From positions 1,240,001 to 1,304,000 of the forward strand of contig NZ_CP009458.1 in the NCBI RefSeq assembly GCF_000758305.1: a DNA stretch of 64,000 nucleotides, in the 5' to 3' direction. Positions 55,020 through 63,701 of this stretch are shown piece after piece. Made by a program: the position numbers and the translations under genes. Numbering within the stretch: the first letter of the stretch is position 1; each line of letters starts with the position of its first letter. The notes under the pieces were generated by a model. The model saw only the letters and a program-made list of their open reading frames with translations, was not told the origin of the DNA and searched no databases. This DNA comes from Cedecea neteri. Its GTDB lineage: Bacteria; Pseudomonadota; Gammaproteobacteria; Enterobacterales; Enterobacteriaceae.

Positions 55020-55970
55020 ATGCTGAGCGCATTTCAACTGGAAAATAATCGCCTTGCCCGCATTGAGCTGGACGAGACGGATACCCTTGCCAATTCGGTA
55101 TGGGTCGATCTCGTCGAGCCGGAAGAGAGCGAGCGAGAGCGAGTGCAAACGGAACTTGGCCAAAGCCTGGCAACCCGACCAGAGCTGGAAGACATCGAAG
55201 CGTCCGCGCGTTTTTTTGAGGACGAAGACGGCCTTCACATTCACTCCTTTTTCTTCTTTGAAGATGCCGATGACCACGCCGGTAACAGCACGGTCGCTTT
55301 TACCATTCGTGAAGGCCGCTTGTACACGCTGCGTGAACGTGAGCTACCTGCGTTTCGCCTTTACCGCATGCGCGCCCGCAATCAGTCCATGGCGGACGGC
55401 AACGCGTGGGAGCTGCTGCTGGATCTGTTTGAAACCAAAATCGAACAGCTGGCGGATGAAATCGAAAACATTTATAGCGATCTGGAACAGCTTAGCCGCG
55501 TGATCATGGAAGGGCATCAAGGCGATGAATACGATGCCGCGCTTTCGACGCTGGCGGAGCTGGAGGATATCGGCTGGAAGGTTCGCCTGTGCCTGATGGA
55601 TACCCAGCGCGCGCTGAACTTCCTGGTGCGTAAGGCACGTTTGCCGGGCAGCCAGCTGGAACAGGCTCGCGAAATCCTGCGAGACATCGAATCCCTGCTG
55701 CCGCATAACGAATCCCTTTTCCAGAAGGTTAACTTCCTGATGCAGGCGGCGATGGGCTTTATCAACATCGAGCAGAACCGCATCATCAAGATCTTCTCGG
55801 TGGTTTCGGTTGTCTTCCTGCCGCCAACGCTGGTGGCATCCAGCTATGGGATGAACTTCGAGTTTATGCCTGAGCTGAAGTGGAGCTTTGGCTACCCCGG
55901 CGCGATTATCTTTATGATGCTCGCTGGCTTAGCGCCTTATCTCTACTTTAAGCGTAAGAACTGGTTGTAA
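55020..55970 (+). CDS. corA: Magnesium/cobalt transporter CorA
   Basis: A homopentameric Mg2+ channel. It has 316 residues, the E. coli length. A large cytoplasmic funnel domain is followed by two C-terminal membrane helices, the first ending in the selectivity motif YGMN (Gly277-Asn279). The C-terminus KRKNWL is basic. The ATG at 55020 (MLSAFQLENN) follows GGGAG; the upstream ATG-type start at 55005 does not fit the family. Confidence 0.97.
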   Translation: MLSAFQLENNRLARIELDETDTLANSVWVDLVEPEESERERVQTELGQSLATRPELEDIEASARFFEDEDGLHIHSFFFFEDADDHAGNSTVAFTIREGRLYTLRERELPAFRLYRMRARNQSMADGNAWELLLDLFETKIEQLADEIENIYSDLEQLSRVIMEGHQGDEYDAALSTLAELEDIGWKVRLCLMDTQRALNFLVRKARLPGSQLEQAREILRDIESLLPHNESLFQKVNFLMQAAMGFINIEQNRIIKIFSVVSVVFLPPTLVASSYGMNFEFMPELKWSFGYPGAIIFMMLAGLAPYLYFKRKNWL

Positions 55971-55971
55971 G

Positions 55972-55998
55972 AAAAAAGGAGCCAAAAGGCTCCTTTTT
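55972..55998. terminator. Bidirectional terminator between corA and rarD
   Basis: The stem AAAAAGGAGCC/GGCTCCTTTTT with an AAAA loop sits between convergent genes. Confidence 0.9.
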
Positions 55999-56003
55999 CA
56001 CTT

Positions 56004-56906
56004 CTATTTCAGCGACGTTGCTTTCGTGCGCCGCTGAGTATAAATCGCATCGGCAATAAACAGCGCCAGCGCCGCCCAGATAAAGCCAAAAGTAATCAGC
56101 TTATCTTCAGTCACTACCTCGCCGTAGAACGTCACCGCCAGCAGGAACATCAGCGTCGGCCCCAGATACTGGAAGAAGCCCAACGTTGAAAGGCGCAAGC
56201 GGGTTGCGGCCGCAGTAAAGCAAAGCAGCGGCACCGTGGTGATCACCCCGGCGGCAATAAGCATCAGGTTCAGCGTCCACGGGTTCATTCCCATATGGCT
56301 GGTGGCGCTATCGGCGATACCAAACAGATAAATACCCGCGATCGGCAGCAGCCACAGCGTTTCAAACAGCATCCCAGTTTGTGCATCTACGGCAATCTTT
56401 TTGCGGATCAGGCCATAGAAAGCGAAGCTGAAGGCCAGACCCAGGCCGATTATCGGCAGCGAACCGAAAGTCCAGAGCTGAACCAGCACGCCACAGAAGG
56501 CCAGCAATACCGCGACCCACTGCATCCGCCGGAAGCGTTCACCCAAAAACAGCATCCCCAGCAGCACGTTCACCAGCGGGTTAATGAAGTAACCCAGGCT
56601 GGCTTCCAGCATGTGCTGGTTATTCACCGCCCAGATATAAAGCAGCCAGTTACCGCCAATCAGCACCGCGCTTAACGCCAGCGCGAGGATCTTTTTACGG
56701 TTCTGGCAGGAGCGTTTCACCTGCGGCCACTGGCGGCAGACGGTGATCAGCGCCAGCATAAAGAAGAACGACCAGATAACGCGGTGGGTTAGGATTTCTG
56801 TCGCCGGTACATAGTGAATCAGTTTGAAATATACCGGCGCGATGCCCCAGATAAAGTAGGCCGTCAGGGCAAGCAAGATCCCCTGACGTGTCTGTTTCGG
56901 ATCCAT
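56004..56906 (-). CDS. rarD: EamA-family transporter RarD
   Basis: A 10-TMS drug/metabolite transporter of 300 residues (E. coli 296) with two EamA repeats. The E. coli protein is named for chloramphenicol sensitivity, but its substrate is not established. The signature KQTRQGILLALTAYFIWG marks helix 1. It is upstream of nothing on its strand. yigI follows on the same strand 52 bp upstream and could be co-transcribed. Confidence 0.92.
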   Translation of the reverse strand: MDPKQTRQGILLALTAYFIWGIAPVYFKLIHYVPATEILTHRVIWSFFFMLALITVCRQWPQVKRSCQNRKKILALALSAVLIGGNWLLYIWAVNNQHMLEASLGYFINPLVNVLLGMLFLGERFRRMQWVAVLLAFCGVLVQLWTFGSLPIIGLGLAFSFAFYGLIRKKIAVDAQTGMLFETLWLLPIAGIYLFGIADSATSHMGMNPWTLNLMLIAAGVITTVPLLCFTAAATRLRLSTLGFFQYLGPTLMFLLAVTFYGEVVTEDKLITFGFIWAALALFIADAIYTQRRTKATSLK

Positions 56907-56958
56907 GAAAAAAACTCAGTAAAAAAATAGTGAGCAAATAATAACAGGGTTTACATCC

Positions 56959-57429
56959 TTACCCTACCATGTAGGTAGCCGTTGCACTGGCGATGTGCAG
57001 TTGATCCTGGTTATGCAGTTCTACGCGCGCCACGGCAACTTTATTACCGGCACGCAGGAGGCTACTGCTGGCCGTGAAACGTTCTCCGCGTCCTGGACGC
57101 AGATAATCCACGCGCAAATCGATGGTGCCCATTTTTGACAGGCGCTGGCGAAGCTCGTCTTCGGTGATGGTGTCATGGCGCGTCAGCGTGCTGCCTACGC
57201 AGACCAGGCCTGCCGCCACGTCCAGCGCGGAGGCAATAACGCCGCCGTGCAAAATACTTTGCGCCCAGTTGCCGACCATCATCGGTTGATTGTTAAAGCT
57301 CAGTTGGGCGAACGCTTTTTCGTAGCGCTCCAGCTCCAGGCCAAGCGCGCGGTTGAACGGCATGTGGTACACGAAGATTTCGCCCACCAGCTTCAGGGCG
57401 GCTTCTGTGGTCAGTACAGGGGAAGACAT
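56959..57429 (-). CDS. yigI: Hotdog-fold acyl-CoA thioesterase YigI
   Basis: A 156-residue hotdog protein of the PaaI type (E. coli 155). It has the helix-capping segment NQPMMVGNWAQSILHGGVIASALD (Asp at its end is the likely catalytic residue region). E. coli YigI has been reported as a medium- to long-chain acyl-CoA thioesterase. It is divergent from the phospholipase gene pldA. Confidence 0.92.
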   Translation of the reverse strand: MSSPVLTTEAALKLVGEIFVYHMPFNRALGLELERYEKAFAQLSFNNQPMMVGNWAQSILHGGVIASALDVAAGLVCVGSTLTRHDTITEDELRQRLSKMGTIDLRVDYLRPGRGERFTASSSLLRAGNKVAVARVELHNQDQLHIASATATYMVG

Positions 57430-57597
57430 CGTTCATTCCTCGAACAAATAACGAATAAGTTAACAAAGTGTGTAGTTTATGCTTCTCAATTGTTGCTTTC
57501 CACTTTCGGAACCGCAGAGGCGTGCTTTGGTGCATCCTGCTGTAAAATGTTTGGCGATAAATATTTAGACACTTTTTTGTTATGGAGAACGGGACTA

Positions 57598-58464
57598 ATG
57601 CTGAAACCTCTGGGGTGGGGAGTAGCCGCGATGCTGCCTTTGACCGCCTTCGCACAAGAAACCACCATCGATAAGATCCACGACAAGCCCGCGGTGCGCG
57701 GCAGTATCATTGCTAACCTGCTGCAGGAACACGACAACCCTTTCACGCTGTACCCGTACGACACGAATTATCTGCTGTACACCTGGACCAGCGATATGAA
57801 CAAAGAGGCAATCAGCTCTTATGACTGGGCCAGCAACGCGCGTAAAGATGAGGTGAAGTTCCAGCTCAGCCTGGCCTTCCCGTTGTGGCGCGGTATTTTG
57901 GGGGATAACTCCGTGCTGGCCGCCTCCTATACCCAAAAATCCTGGTGGCAGCTGTCTAACCGCAATGAATCCTCCCCGTTTCGTGAAACCAACTACGAGC
58001 CTCAGCTATTCCTCGGTTTCGCAACGGATGCAACGTTTGCGGGCTGGACGTTGCGAGATGTTGAGTTTGGCTATAACCACGATTCAAACGGTCGTTCTGA
58101 CCCAACCTCGCGCGGCTGGAACCGCCTGTACACCCGCCTGATGGCACAAAACGGCGACTGGCAGGTGGAAGTGAAACCCTGGTATGTGGTGGGGAGCGTT
58201 GAGGACAACCCGGATATCACCAAATACATGGGCTACTACCAGCTTAAGGTTGGCTATGCGCTGGGTGAGGCTATTTTCAGCGTGAAGGGGCAATACAACT
58301 GGAACAGCGGCTACGGTGGAGCAGAATTTGGCGTGAGTTACCCGATCTCGAAAAACGTTCGCTTCTATACCCAAGTCTACAGCGGCTACGGTGAATCGCT
58401 CATCGATTATAACTTTAACCAGACACGGGTTGGCGTAGGCGTTATGCTAAACGATCTTTTCTAA
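57598..58464 (+). CDS. pldA: Outer-membrane phospholipase A
   Basis: A 12-stranded barrel that hydrolyses phospholipids reaching the outer leaflet of the outer membrane; calcium-induced dimerisation activates it. It has 288 residues (E. coli 289) with a signal peptide cleaved after Ala19 (LTAFA/QET). The catalytic His161 and Ser163 (His142 and Ser144 of the mature protein) lie in YNHDSNGRSD. The C-terminal Phe is the Bam signal. I start at ATG 57598. The frame is open far upstream through yigI on the opposite strand, but that part is not coding. Confidence 0.96.
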   Translation: MLKPLGWGVAAMLPLTAFAQETTIDKIHDKPAVRGSIIANLLQEHDNPFTLYPYDTNYLLYTWTSDMNKEAISSYDWASNARKDEVKFQLSLAFPLWRGILGDNSVLAASYTQKSWWQLSNRNESSPFRETNYEPQLFLGFATDATFAGWTLRDVEFGYNHDSNGRSDPTSRGWNRLYTRLMAQNGDWQVEVKPWYVVGSVEDNPDITKYMGYYQLKVGYALGEAIFSVKGQYNWNSGYGGAEFGVSYPISKNVRFYTQVYSGYGESLIDYNFNQTRVGVGVMLNDLF

Positions 58465-58483
58465 AGCATTGCAGTTTCTCTTC

Positions 58484-58511
58484 CAGGCGCTGAAAATGGC
58501 GCCTGAATTTT
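58484..58511 (+). terminator. Weak terminator between pldA and recQ
   Basis: The stem CAGGCGC/GCGCCTG with an 8-nt loop is followed by AATTTTA. A short T-run makes it leaky, allowing some read-through into recQ. Confidence 0.65.
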
Positions 58512-58527
58512 AGGTAGTGGGGATAGC

Positions 58528-60357
58528 GTGGCACAGGCGGAAGTAATCAATCAGGCGTCGCTGGCGAGACAGGTTCTGCAGGATACCTTCGGGTATCAAC
58601 AGTTCCGTCCGGGTCAGGAAACCATCATCGACACGGTGCTGGAGGGGCGTGACTGCCTGGTAGTGATGCCGACCGGTGGCGGTAAATCCCTGTGTTATCA
58701 AATTCCTGCGTTGGTGTTTGGCGGCCTGACAGTGGTGGTCTCCCCGCTGATTTCCCTGATGAAAGACCAGGTCGATCAGCTGCTGGCGAACGGCGTGGCG
58801 GCGGCCTGCCTTAACTCGACCCAAACCCGCGAACAGCAGCTGGAAGTGATGACCGGCTGCCGTACCGGGCAAATTCGCCTGCTGTATATCGCCCCTGAAC
58901 GCCTGATGATGGACAATTTTATTGACCATCTCAGCAACTGGCAGCTTTCGATGGTGGCGGTCGATGAAGCCCACTGCATTTCACAGTGGGGACACGATTT
59001 CCGCCCGGAATATGCCGCCCTTGGTCAGCTTCGCGAGCGGCTACCTGCGGTGCCGTTTGTGGCGCTGACGGCCACGGCGGACGACACCACCAGGCTCGAT
59101 ATCGTGCGCCTGCTGGGGCTTCACGATCCGTTTATCCAAATCAGCAGCTTCGACCGGCCGAATATTCGCTACATGTTGATGGAAAAGTTTAAGCCGCTCG
59201 ATCAGCTCACCCGCTATATTCAGGAACAGCGCGGTAAGTCCGGGATTATTTACTGCAACAGCCGGGCAAAAGTGGAAGACATCGCCGCCCGGCTGCAAAG
59301 CAAAGGCATCAGCGCCGGCGCTTATCACGCAGGGCTGGAGCATCAGGTTCGCGGTGACGTGCAGGAAAAATTCCAGCGCGACGATCTGCAAATAGTGGTC
59401 GCTACCGTCGCGTTTGGCATGGGTATAAACAAGCCGAACGTGCGTTTTGTCGCCCACTTCGATATTCCCCGCAACATCGAATCTTACTATCAGGAAACGG
59501 GCCGTGCCGGGCGTGATGGCCTGCCTGCGGAAGCGATGTTGTTTTACGACCCAGCGGATATGGCCTGGCTGCGTAAATGCCTTGAAGAAAAAGCGCCAGG
59601 ACAGCTGCAGGACATCGAGCGCCATAAGCTCAACGCCATGGGCGCGTTTGCCGAAGCGCAAACCTGTCGCCGCCTCGTGCTGCTGAACTACTTCGGCGAA
59701 GGTCGTCAACAGTCTTGCGGCAACTGCGACATCTGCCTCGATCCGCCTCGTCGCTATGACGGCCTGATGGACGCGCAAAAAGCGCTGTCCTGCATTTACC
59801 GTGTCGGCCAGCGCTTTGGGATGGGCTATGTGGTTGAAGTGCTGCGTGGGTCTAACAATCAGCGTATCCGCGACCTTGGTCACGATAAGCTGAAGGTTTA
59901 CGGTGAAGGCCGTGAACATACGACGGAGCACTGGGTCAGCGTGATCCGCCAGCTCATCCATCTCGGCGTGGTGACGCAAAATATCGCTGCACACTCGGCG
60001 CTGCAGCTCACGGAAGCGGCTCGCCCTTATTTACGTGGTGAAGAGCCGCTGATGCTGGCGGTACCGCGCGTCGTCGCTATTAAGCCGCGTGCCAGCCAGA
60101 AAGTCTTTGGTGGCAATTACGATCGCAAGCTGTTCGCCAAACTCAGAAAGCTGCGTAAATCTATCGCGGATGAAGAAAACATCCCGCCTTATGTGGTATT
60201 CAACGATGCCACACTGATTGAAATGGCGGAACAGATGCCGCTGTCGCCGGGCGAGATGCTGGGCATCAACGGGGTGGGGACGCGCAAACTCGAGCGCTTT
60301 GGCCGCCCGTTTATGACGCTGATTCGCGACCACGTTGACGGCGTGGATGAAGAGTAG
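58528..60357 (+). CDS. recQ: ATP-dependent DNA helicase RecQ
   Basis: An SF2 3'-5' helicase of the RecF pathway that also suppresses illegitimate recombination. It has 609 residues. Walker A is GGGKS (50-54) and DEAH is at 146-149. The RQC zinc cysteines are in CGNCDIC (about 396-402), with another upstream in AQTCRRLV. The C-terminal HRDC domain covers about 525-605. The start is GTG, as in E. coli. Confidence 0.97.
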   Translation: MAQAEVINQASLARQVLQDTFGYQQFRPGQETIIDTVLEGRDCLVVMPTGGGKSLCYQIPALVFGGLTVVVSPLISLMKDQVDQLLANGVAAACLNSTQTREQQLEVMTGCRTGQIRLLYIAPERLMMDNFIDHLSNWQLSMVAVDEAHCISQWGHDFRPEYAALGQLRERLPAVPFVALTATADDTTRLDIVRLLGLHDPFIQISSFDRPNIRYMLMEKFKPLDQLTRYIQEQRGKSGIIYCNSRAKVEDIAARLQSKGISAGAYHAGLEHQVRGDVQEKFQRDDLQIVVATVAFGMGINKPNVRFVAHFDIPRNIESYYQETGRAGRDGLPAEAMLFYDPADMAWLRKCLEEKAPGQLQDIERHKLNAMGAFAEAQTCRRLVLLNYFGEGRQQSCGNCDICLDPPRRYDGLMDAQKALSCIYRVGQRFGMGYVVEVLRGSNNQRIRDLGHDKLKVYGEGREHTTEHWVSVIRQLIHLGVVTQNIAAHSALQLTEAARPYLRGEEPLMLAVPRVVAIKPRASQKVFGGNYDRKLFAKLRKLRKSIADEENIPPYVVFNDATLIEMAEQMPLSPGEMLGINGVGTRKLERFGRPFMTLIRDHVDGVDEE

Positions 60358-60421
60358 CCTGCCGCGAGGAAAAGTGGCAGGATAATGACTCTTCGAATTA
60401 TCTGCACGCGAGCTATTCCCT

Positions 60422-61042
60422 ATGTTAATGCTATTTCTGACCGTGGCTCTGGTGCACATCGTTGCCCTGATGAGCCCGGGTCCTGACTTTTTCTTTGTTT
60501 CCCAGACTGCCGTAAGCCGCTCTCGCAAAGAGGCAATGATGGGCGTGCTGGGGATCACCGCTGGCGTCATGGTTTGGGCGGGCGTGGCGCTGCTTGGCCT
60601 GCACCTGATCCTCGAAAAAATGGCCTGGCTGCATAACATCATCATGGTCGGCGGCGGGCTGTATCTGTGCTGGATGGGTTATCAGATGCTGCGCGGCGCA
60701 TTCAAGAAAGAAGTTAAAGGCGAAGAAACGCCGAAAGTTGAGCTGGCGAGCGGTGGAAAGAGCTTTGTGAAAGGGCTGCTGACGAACCTGGCTAACCCGA
60801 AAGCGATTATCTACTTCGGCAGCGTGTTCTCGCTGTTTGTTGGCGACAACGTAGGCAGCGCTGAGCGCTGGGGCCTGTTTGTGCTGATCGCGATTGAAAC
60901 ATTCGCCTGGTTCACTATCGTGGCGAGCTTGTTTGCCTTACCAAAAATGCGTCGCGGCTATCAGCGCCTCGCCAAATGGATCGACGGTATGGCGGGCGCT
61001 CTGTTCACCGGCTTTGGTATTCACCTGATCATCTCCCGATAA
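60422..61042 (+). CDS. rhtC: Threonine efflux protein RhtC
   Basis: A LysE/RhtB-family exporter of 206 residues with 6 hydrophobic helices. The family signature VALMSPGPDFFFVSQTAVSRSR is near residues 10-32. E. coli RhtC exports threonine. It converges on rhtB with no bases between the two stop codons. The pair is likely a product of gene duplication, although the two proteins are now diverged. Confidence 0.95.
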   Translation: MLMLFLTVALVHIVALMSPGPDFFFVSQTAVSRSRKEAMMGVLGITAGVMVWAGVALLGLHLILEKMAWLHNIIMVGGGLYLCWMGYQMLRGAFKKEVKGEETPKVELASGGKSFVKGLLTNLANPKAIIYFGSVFSLFVGDNVGSAERWGLFVLIAIETFAWFTIVASLFALPKMRRGYQRLAKWIDGMAGALFTGFGIHLIISR

Positions 61043-61663
61043 TCAGGCCTGGCGCGCTCCTGCAAGCAGCGCGCCAACCAGCATAAATAGCGACCCGAAG
61101 ACCCGGTTCAAGGCTTTCATCTGGCGCGGCCCCTTAATCCAGGCGGCAATTCTCTTGGCCAGGGTCGCGTAGCCAATCATCACAATAATATCGACGACGA
61201 CTGTGGTAACACCGAGCACAACGTACTGCATCGCCTGGGGTTGATGCGGGACGATAAACTGCGGGAACAGCGCGGCAAGAAACACGATGCTTTTCGGGTT
61301 GGTCAGGTTAACAAACACCGCTCGCTTGAACAGTTTGCTGCGCGGTTGCGTGGTGGCCAGCGTGTTTAAATCCAGCGCGCCAGCGGCTCTCCATTGCTGG
61401 ATCCCCAGCCAGATAAGATAGGCCACCCCTGCCCATTTCAGGACTTCAAAGGCCAGCAGCGAACGTGAAAACAGGGCGCCAAGCCCAACGCCGACCAGCA
61501 CAATATGCAGCGCCAGCCCGGTTTGCAGTCCGGTAATTGACGCAGCCGCACCGCGATAGCCATGGCTGATGGCGGTGGTCATCGTATTGATGGCACCGGA
61601 GCCGGGGGAAAGGCTAAGAATTATTGTGGTTAGCAGATAGGTAAACCACCACTCGAAGGTCAT
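61043..61663 (-). CDS. rhtB: Homoserine/homoserine-lactone efflux protein RhtB
   Basis: A LysE/RhtB-family exporter of 206 residues with the N-terminal signature SLSPGSGAINTMTTAISHG. E. coli RhtB exports homoserine and homoserine lactone and confers resistance to them. It is transcribed towards rhtC, and pldB is divergent from it. Confidence 0.95.
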   Translation of the reverse strand: MTFEWWFTYLLTTIILSLSPGSGAINTMTTAISHGYRGAAASITGLQTGLALHIVLVGVGLGALFSRSLLAFEVLKWAGVAYLIWLGIQQWRAAGALDLNTLATTQPRSKLFKRAVFVNLTNPKSIVFLAALFPQFIVPHQPQAMQYVVLGVTTVVVDIIVMIGYATLAKRIAAWIKGPRQMKALNRVFGSLFMLVGALLAGARQA

Positions 61664-61763
61664 GCGAAACTCCCTGAACGCGCGCTTTTATGCCACAATA
61701 CGCTATTGTTGATAAGCGTGCCACGGGCCCTAAAAAAACCACAGATACCTGATGCCGACCCCT

Positions 61764-62756
61764 ATGTCTCAGCATAAAAATGGATGGTTAGAACGGGAAG
61801 GCGCATTTGCTGCTTTTGCCACAGGCCCACTGACGGACTTTTGGCGCAAGCGGGAAGAGCGCGAATTCACCGGCGTGGATGACGTGCCGGTTCGCTATGT
61901 TCGCTTCTGTTCGGCGCAGCACGATCGCGTGATTGTTGTCTGTCCTGGCAGAATAGAAAGCTACGTGAAATATGCTGAGCTGGCGTATGACCTTTTCCAC
62001 AGCGGGTTTGATGTTTTGATCATCGACCACCGCGGGCAAGGGCGTTCAGGACGAATGCTGTCGGACTCCCATCGTGGCCACGTCGTCAACTTTAGTGACT
62101 ATGTCGAAGATTTTGACCGCTTTTACCAGCAGGAAGTGGCGTCAGGGCACTGGCGTAAACGCTATCTGTTGGCCCATTCGATGGGCGGCGCGATTGCCGC
62201 GTTATGGCTACAGCAAGCACCGGACGCTTTTGATGCGGTCGCGCTCTGCGCCCCGATGTTTGGTATTATCCTGCGCTGGCCGGAATGGATGGTGCGCCAT
62301 ATTCTTGACTGGGCCGAAGGGCATCCACGTATTCGGGAAGGATACGCCATTGGGACGGGCCGCTGGCGCGCGCTGCCGTTTAGCGTTAACGTCCTGACCC
62401 ACAGCGAAGAGCGATACCGCCGCAGCCTGCGTTTTTATGCTGATGAGCCAGCATTGCGGGTGGGCGGGCCAACGTTCCATTGGGTACGAGAAGGGATCCT
62501 CGCCGGAGAAAAGGTGTTAGCAGGAGCCACTGCTATTACCACGCCGATCTTTTTACTCCAGGCGGAAGAGGAGCGAGTGGTCGATAACCGCGCGCACCAG
62601 CAATTCTGCGAAATTATGGCCGCGGCGGGCCACCCTTGTGAGGGGGAAACACCTTACGTCATTGAAGGCGCGTATCACGAGATCCTGTTTGAGAAGGACG
62701 CTATGCGAGCCAGAGCATTGTCTGCCGTGCTTGAGTTTTTCGACCGGCATAACTAA
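61764..62756 (+). CDS. pldB: Lysophospholipase L2
   Basis: An alpha/beta hydrolase of 330 residues that removes fatty acid from lysophospholipids at the inner membrane, clearing the products of PldA. The nucleophile elbow is AHSMGG. I start at 61764 (MSQHKNGWLERE) by alignment with E. coli MFQQQKDWETRE. An ATG at 61752 would add four residues; neither has a clear ribosome site. It is 27 bp before yigL. Confidence 0.93.
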   Translation: MSQHKNGWLEREGAFAAFATGPLTDFWRKREEREFTGVDDVPVRYVRFCSAQHDRVIVVCPGRIESYVKYAELAYDLFHSGFDVLIIDHRGQGRSGRMLSDSHRGHVVNFSDYVEDFDRFYQQEVASGHWRKRYLLAHSMGGAIAALWLQQAPDAFDAVALCAPMFGIILRWPEWMVRHILDWAEGHPRIREGYAIGTGRWRALPFSVNVLTHSEERYRRSLRFYADEPALRVGGPTFHWVREGILAGEKVLAGATAITTPIFLLQAEEERVVDNRAHQQFCEIMAAAGHPCEGETPYVIEGAYHEILFEKDAMRARALSAVLEFFDRHN

Positions 62757-62783
62757 TTGAAAATATCTCTCCAGAGGATCCCT

Positions 62784-63590
62784 ATGTACCATGTTGTTGC
62801 TTCAGATTTAGATGGCACCTTGCTGTCTCCCGATCATTTCCTCTCCGCTTATGCGAAAGAAACGTTAAAGCTGCTCACTGCGGAAGGCGTTAACTTTGTT
62901 TTTGCGACCGGCCGACACCATATCGACGTGGCGCAAATTCGTGACAACCTTGAGATCAAGGCGTACATGATCACCTCGAACGGGGCGCGTGTGCACGATA
63001 CCGACGGTAACCTGTTCTTCTCTCACGATCTCGACCATGACATCGCTCAGGACTTGTTTGGCGTGGTGCATAACAACCCGGACATCGTGACCAACGTCTA
63101 CAAAGGCGACGAGTGGTTTATGAACCGCCACCGCCCGGAAGAGATGAAATACTTCCAGGAAGCTAAATTCAGCTACACCCTGTTTGAGCCGGGCCTGCTG
63201 GAAGCTGACGGCGTCAGCAAAGTATTCTTTACCTGCGACGATCATGACACACTGCTGCCGCTGGAGCAGGCAATTAACGCCCGCTGGGGTGATCGCGTGA
63301 ACGTCAGCTTCTCGACGCTGACCTGTCTGGAAGTGATGGCGGGCGGTGTTTCCAAAGGGCACGCGCTGGAAGCCGTCTCGAAAGCGATGGGTTACAGCCT
63401 GAAGGATTGCATTGCCTTCGGTGACGGTATGAACGACGCCGAGATGCTGAGCATGGCGGGCAAAGGCTGCATCATGGGCAACGCTCACCAGCGCCTGAAA
63501 GATCTGCTGCCTGAGCTGGAAGTCATCGGCACCAACGGCGATAACGCCGTGCCACACTATCTGCGCAAGCTGTTCCTCAAGGCGGAGTGA
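62784..63590 (+). CDS. yigL: HAD phosphatase YigL (sugar/PLP phosphatase)
   Basis: A Cof-type (IIB) HAD phosphatase of 268 residues (E. coli 266). The nucleophile and acid are Asp8 and Asp10 in ASDLDGTLL, with GDGMNDAEML as motif IV. E. coli YigL dephosphorylates accumulated sugar phosphates during glucose-phosphate stress. There the sRNA SgrS pairs within pldB in the shared mRNA and stabilises yigL. pldB and yigL are adjacent here too, so the same control is possible. I start at 62784 with GAGGAT as ribosome site. Confidence 0.94.
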   Translation: MYHVVASDLDGTLLSPDHFLSAYAKETLKLLTAEGVNFVFATGRHHIDVAQIRDNLEIKAYMITSNGARVHDTDGNLFFSHDLDHDIAQDLFGVVHNNPDIVTNVYKGDEWFMNRHRPEEMKYFQEAKFSYTLFEPGLLEADGVSKVFFTCDDHDTLLPLEQAINARWGDRVNVSFSTLTCLEVMAGGVSKGHALEAVSKAMGYSLKDCIAFGDGMNDAEMLSMAGKGCIMGNAHQRLKDLLPELEVIGTNGDNAVPHYLRKLFLKAE

Positions 63591-63599
63591 TCGGCCAAT

Positions 63600-63628
63600 G
63601 ACGAGTGGTTTATTAATAACCACTCGTC
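63600..63628. repeat. Long palindrome between yigL and yigM
   Basis: Perfect 11-bp arms (GACGAGTGGTT and AACCACTCGTC) enclose TATTAAT; almost the whole 29 bp is self-complementary. No T-run follows (AACTAAATAG), so it is not a standard terminator. It might act as a bidirectional mRNA stabiliser or as an operator for yigM. Confidence 0.75.
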
Positions 63629-63701
63629 AACTAAATAGTTAAGCCAATGTAGCATCCTCTCAGTACAATGGCGCAATCTTGTTCGTTGTGGATTGCTCAT
63701 T

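Noticed and set aside
59041..59994. 317-codon minus-strand ORF inside recQ
   Set aside because: It is antisense to a complete recQ, has no ribosome site, and its composition follows the codon pattern of the sense gene.
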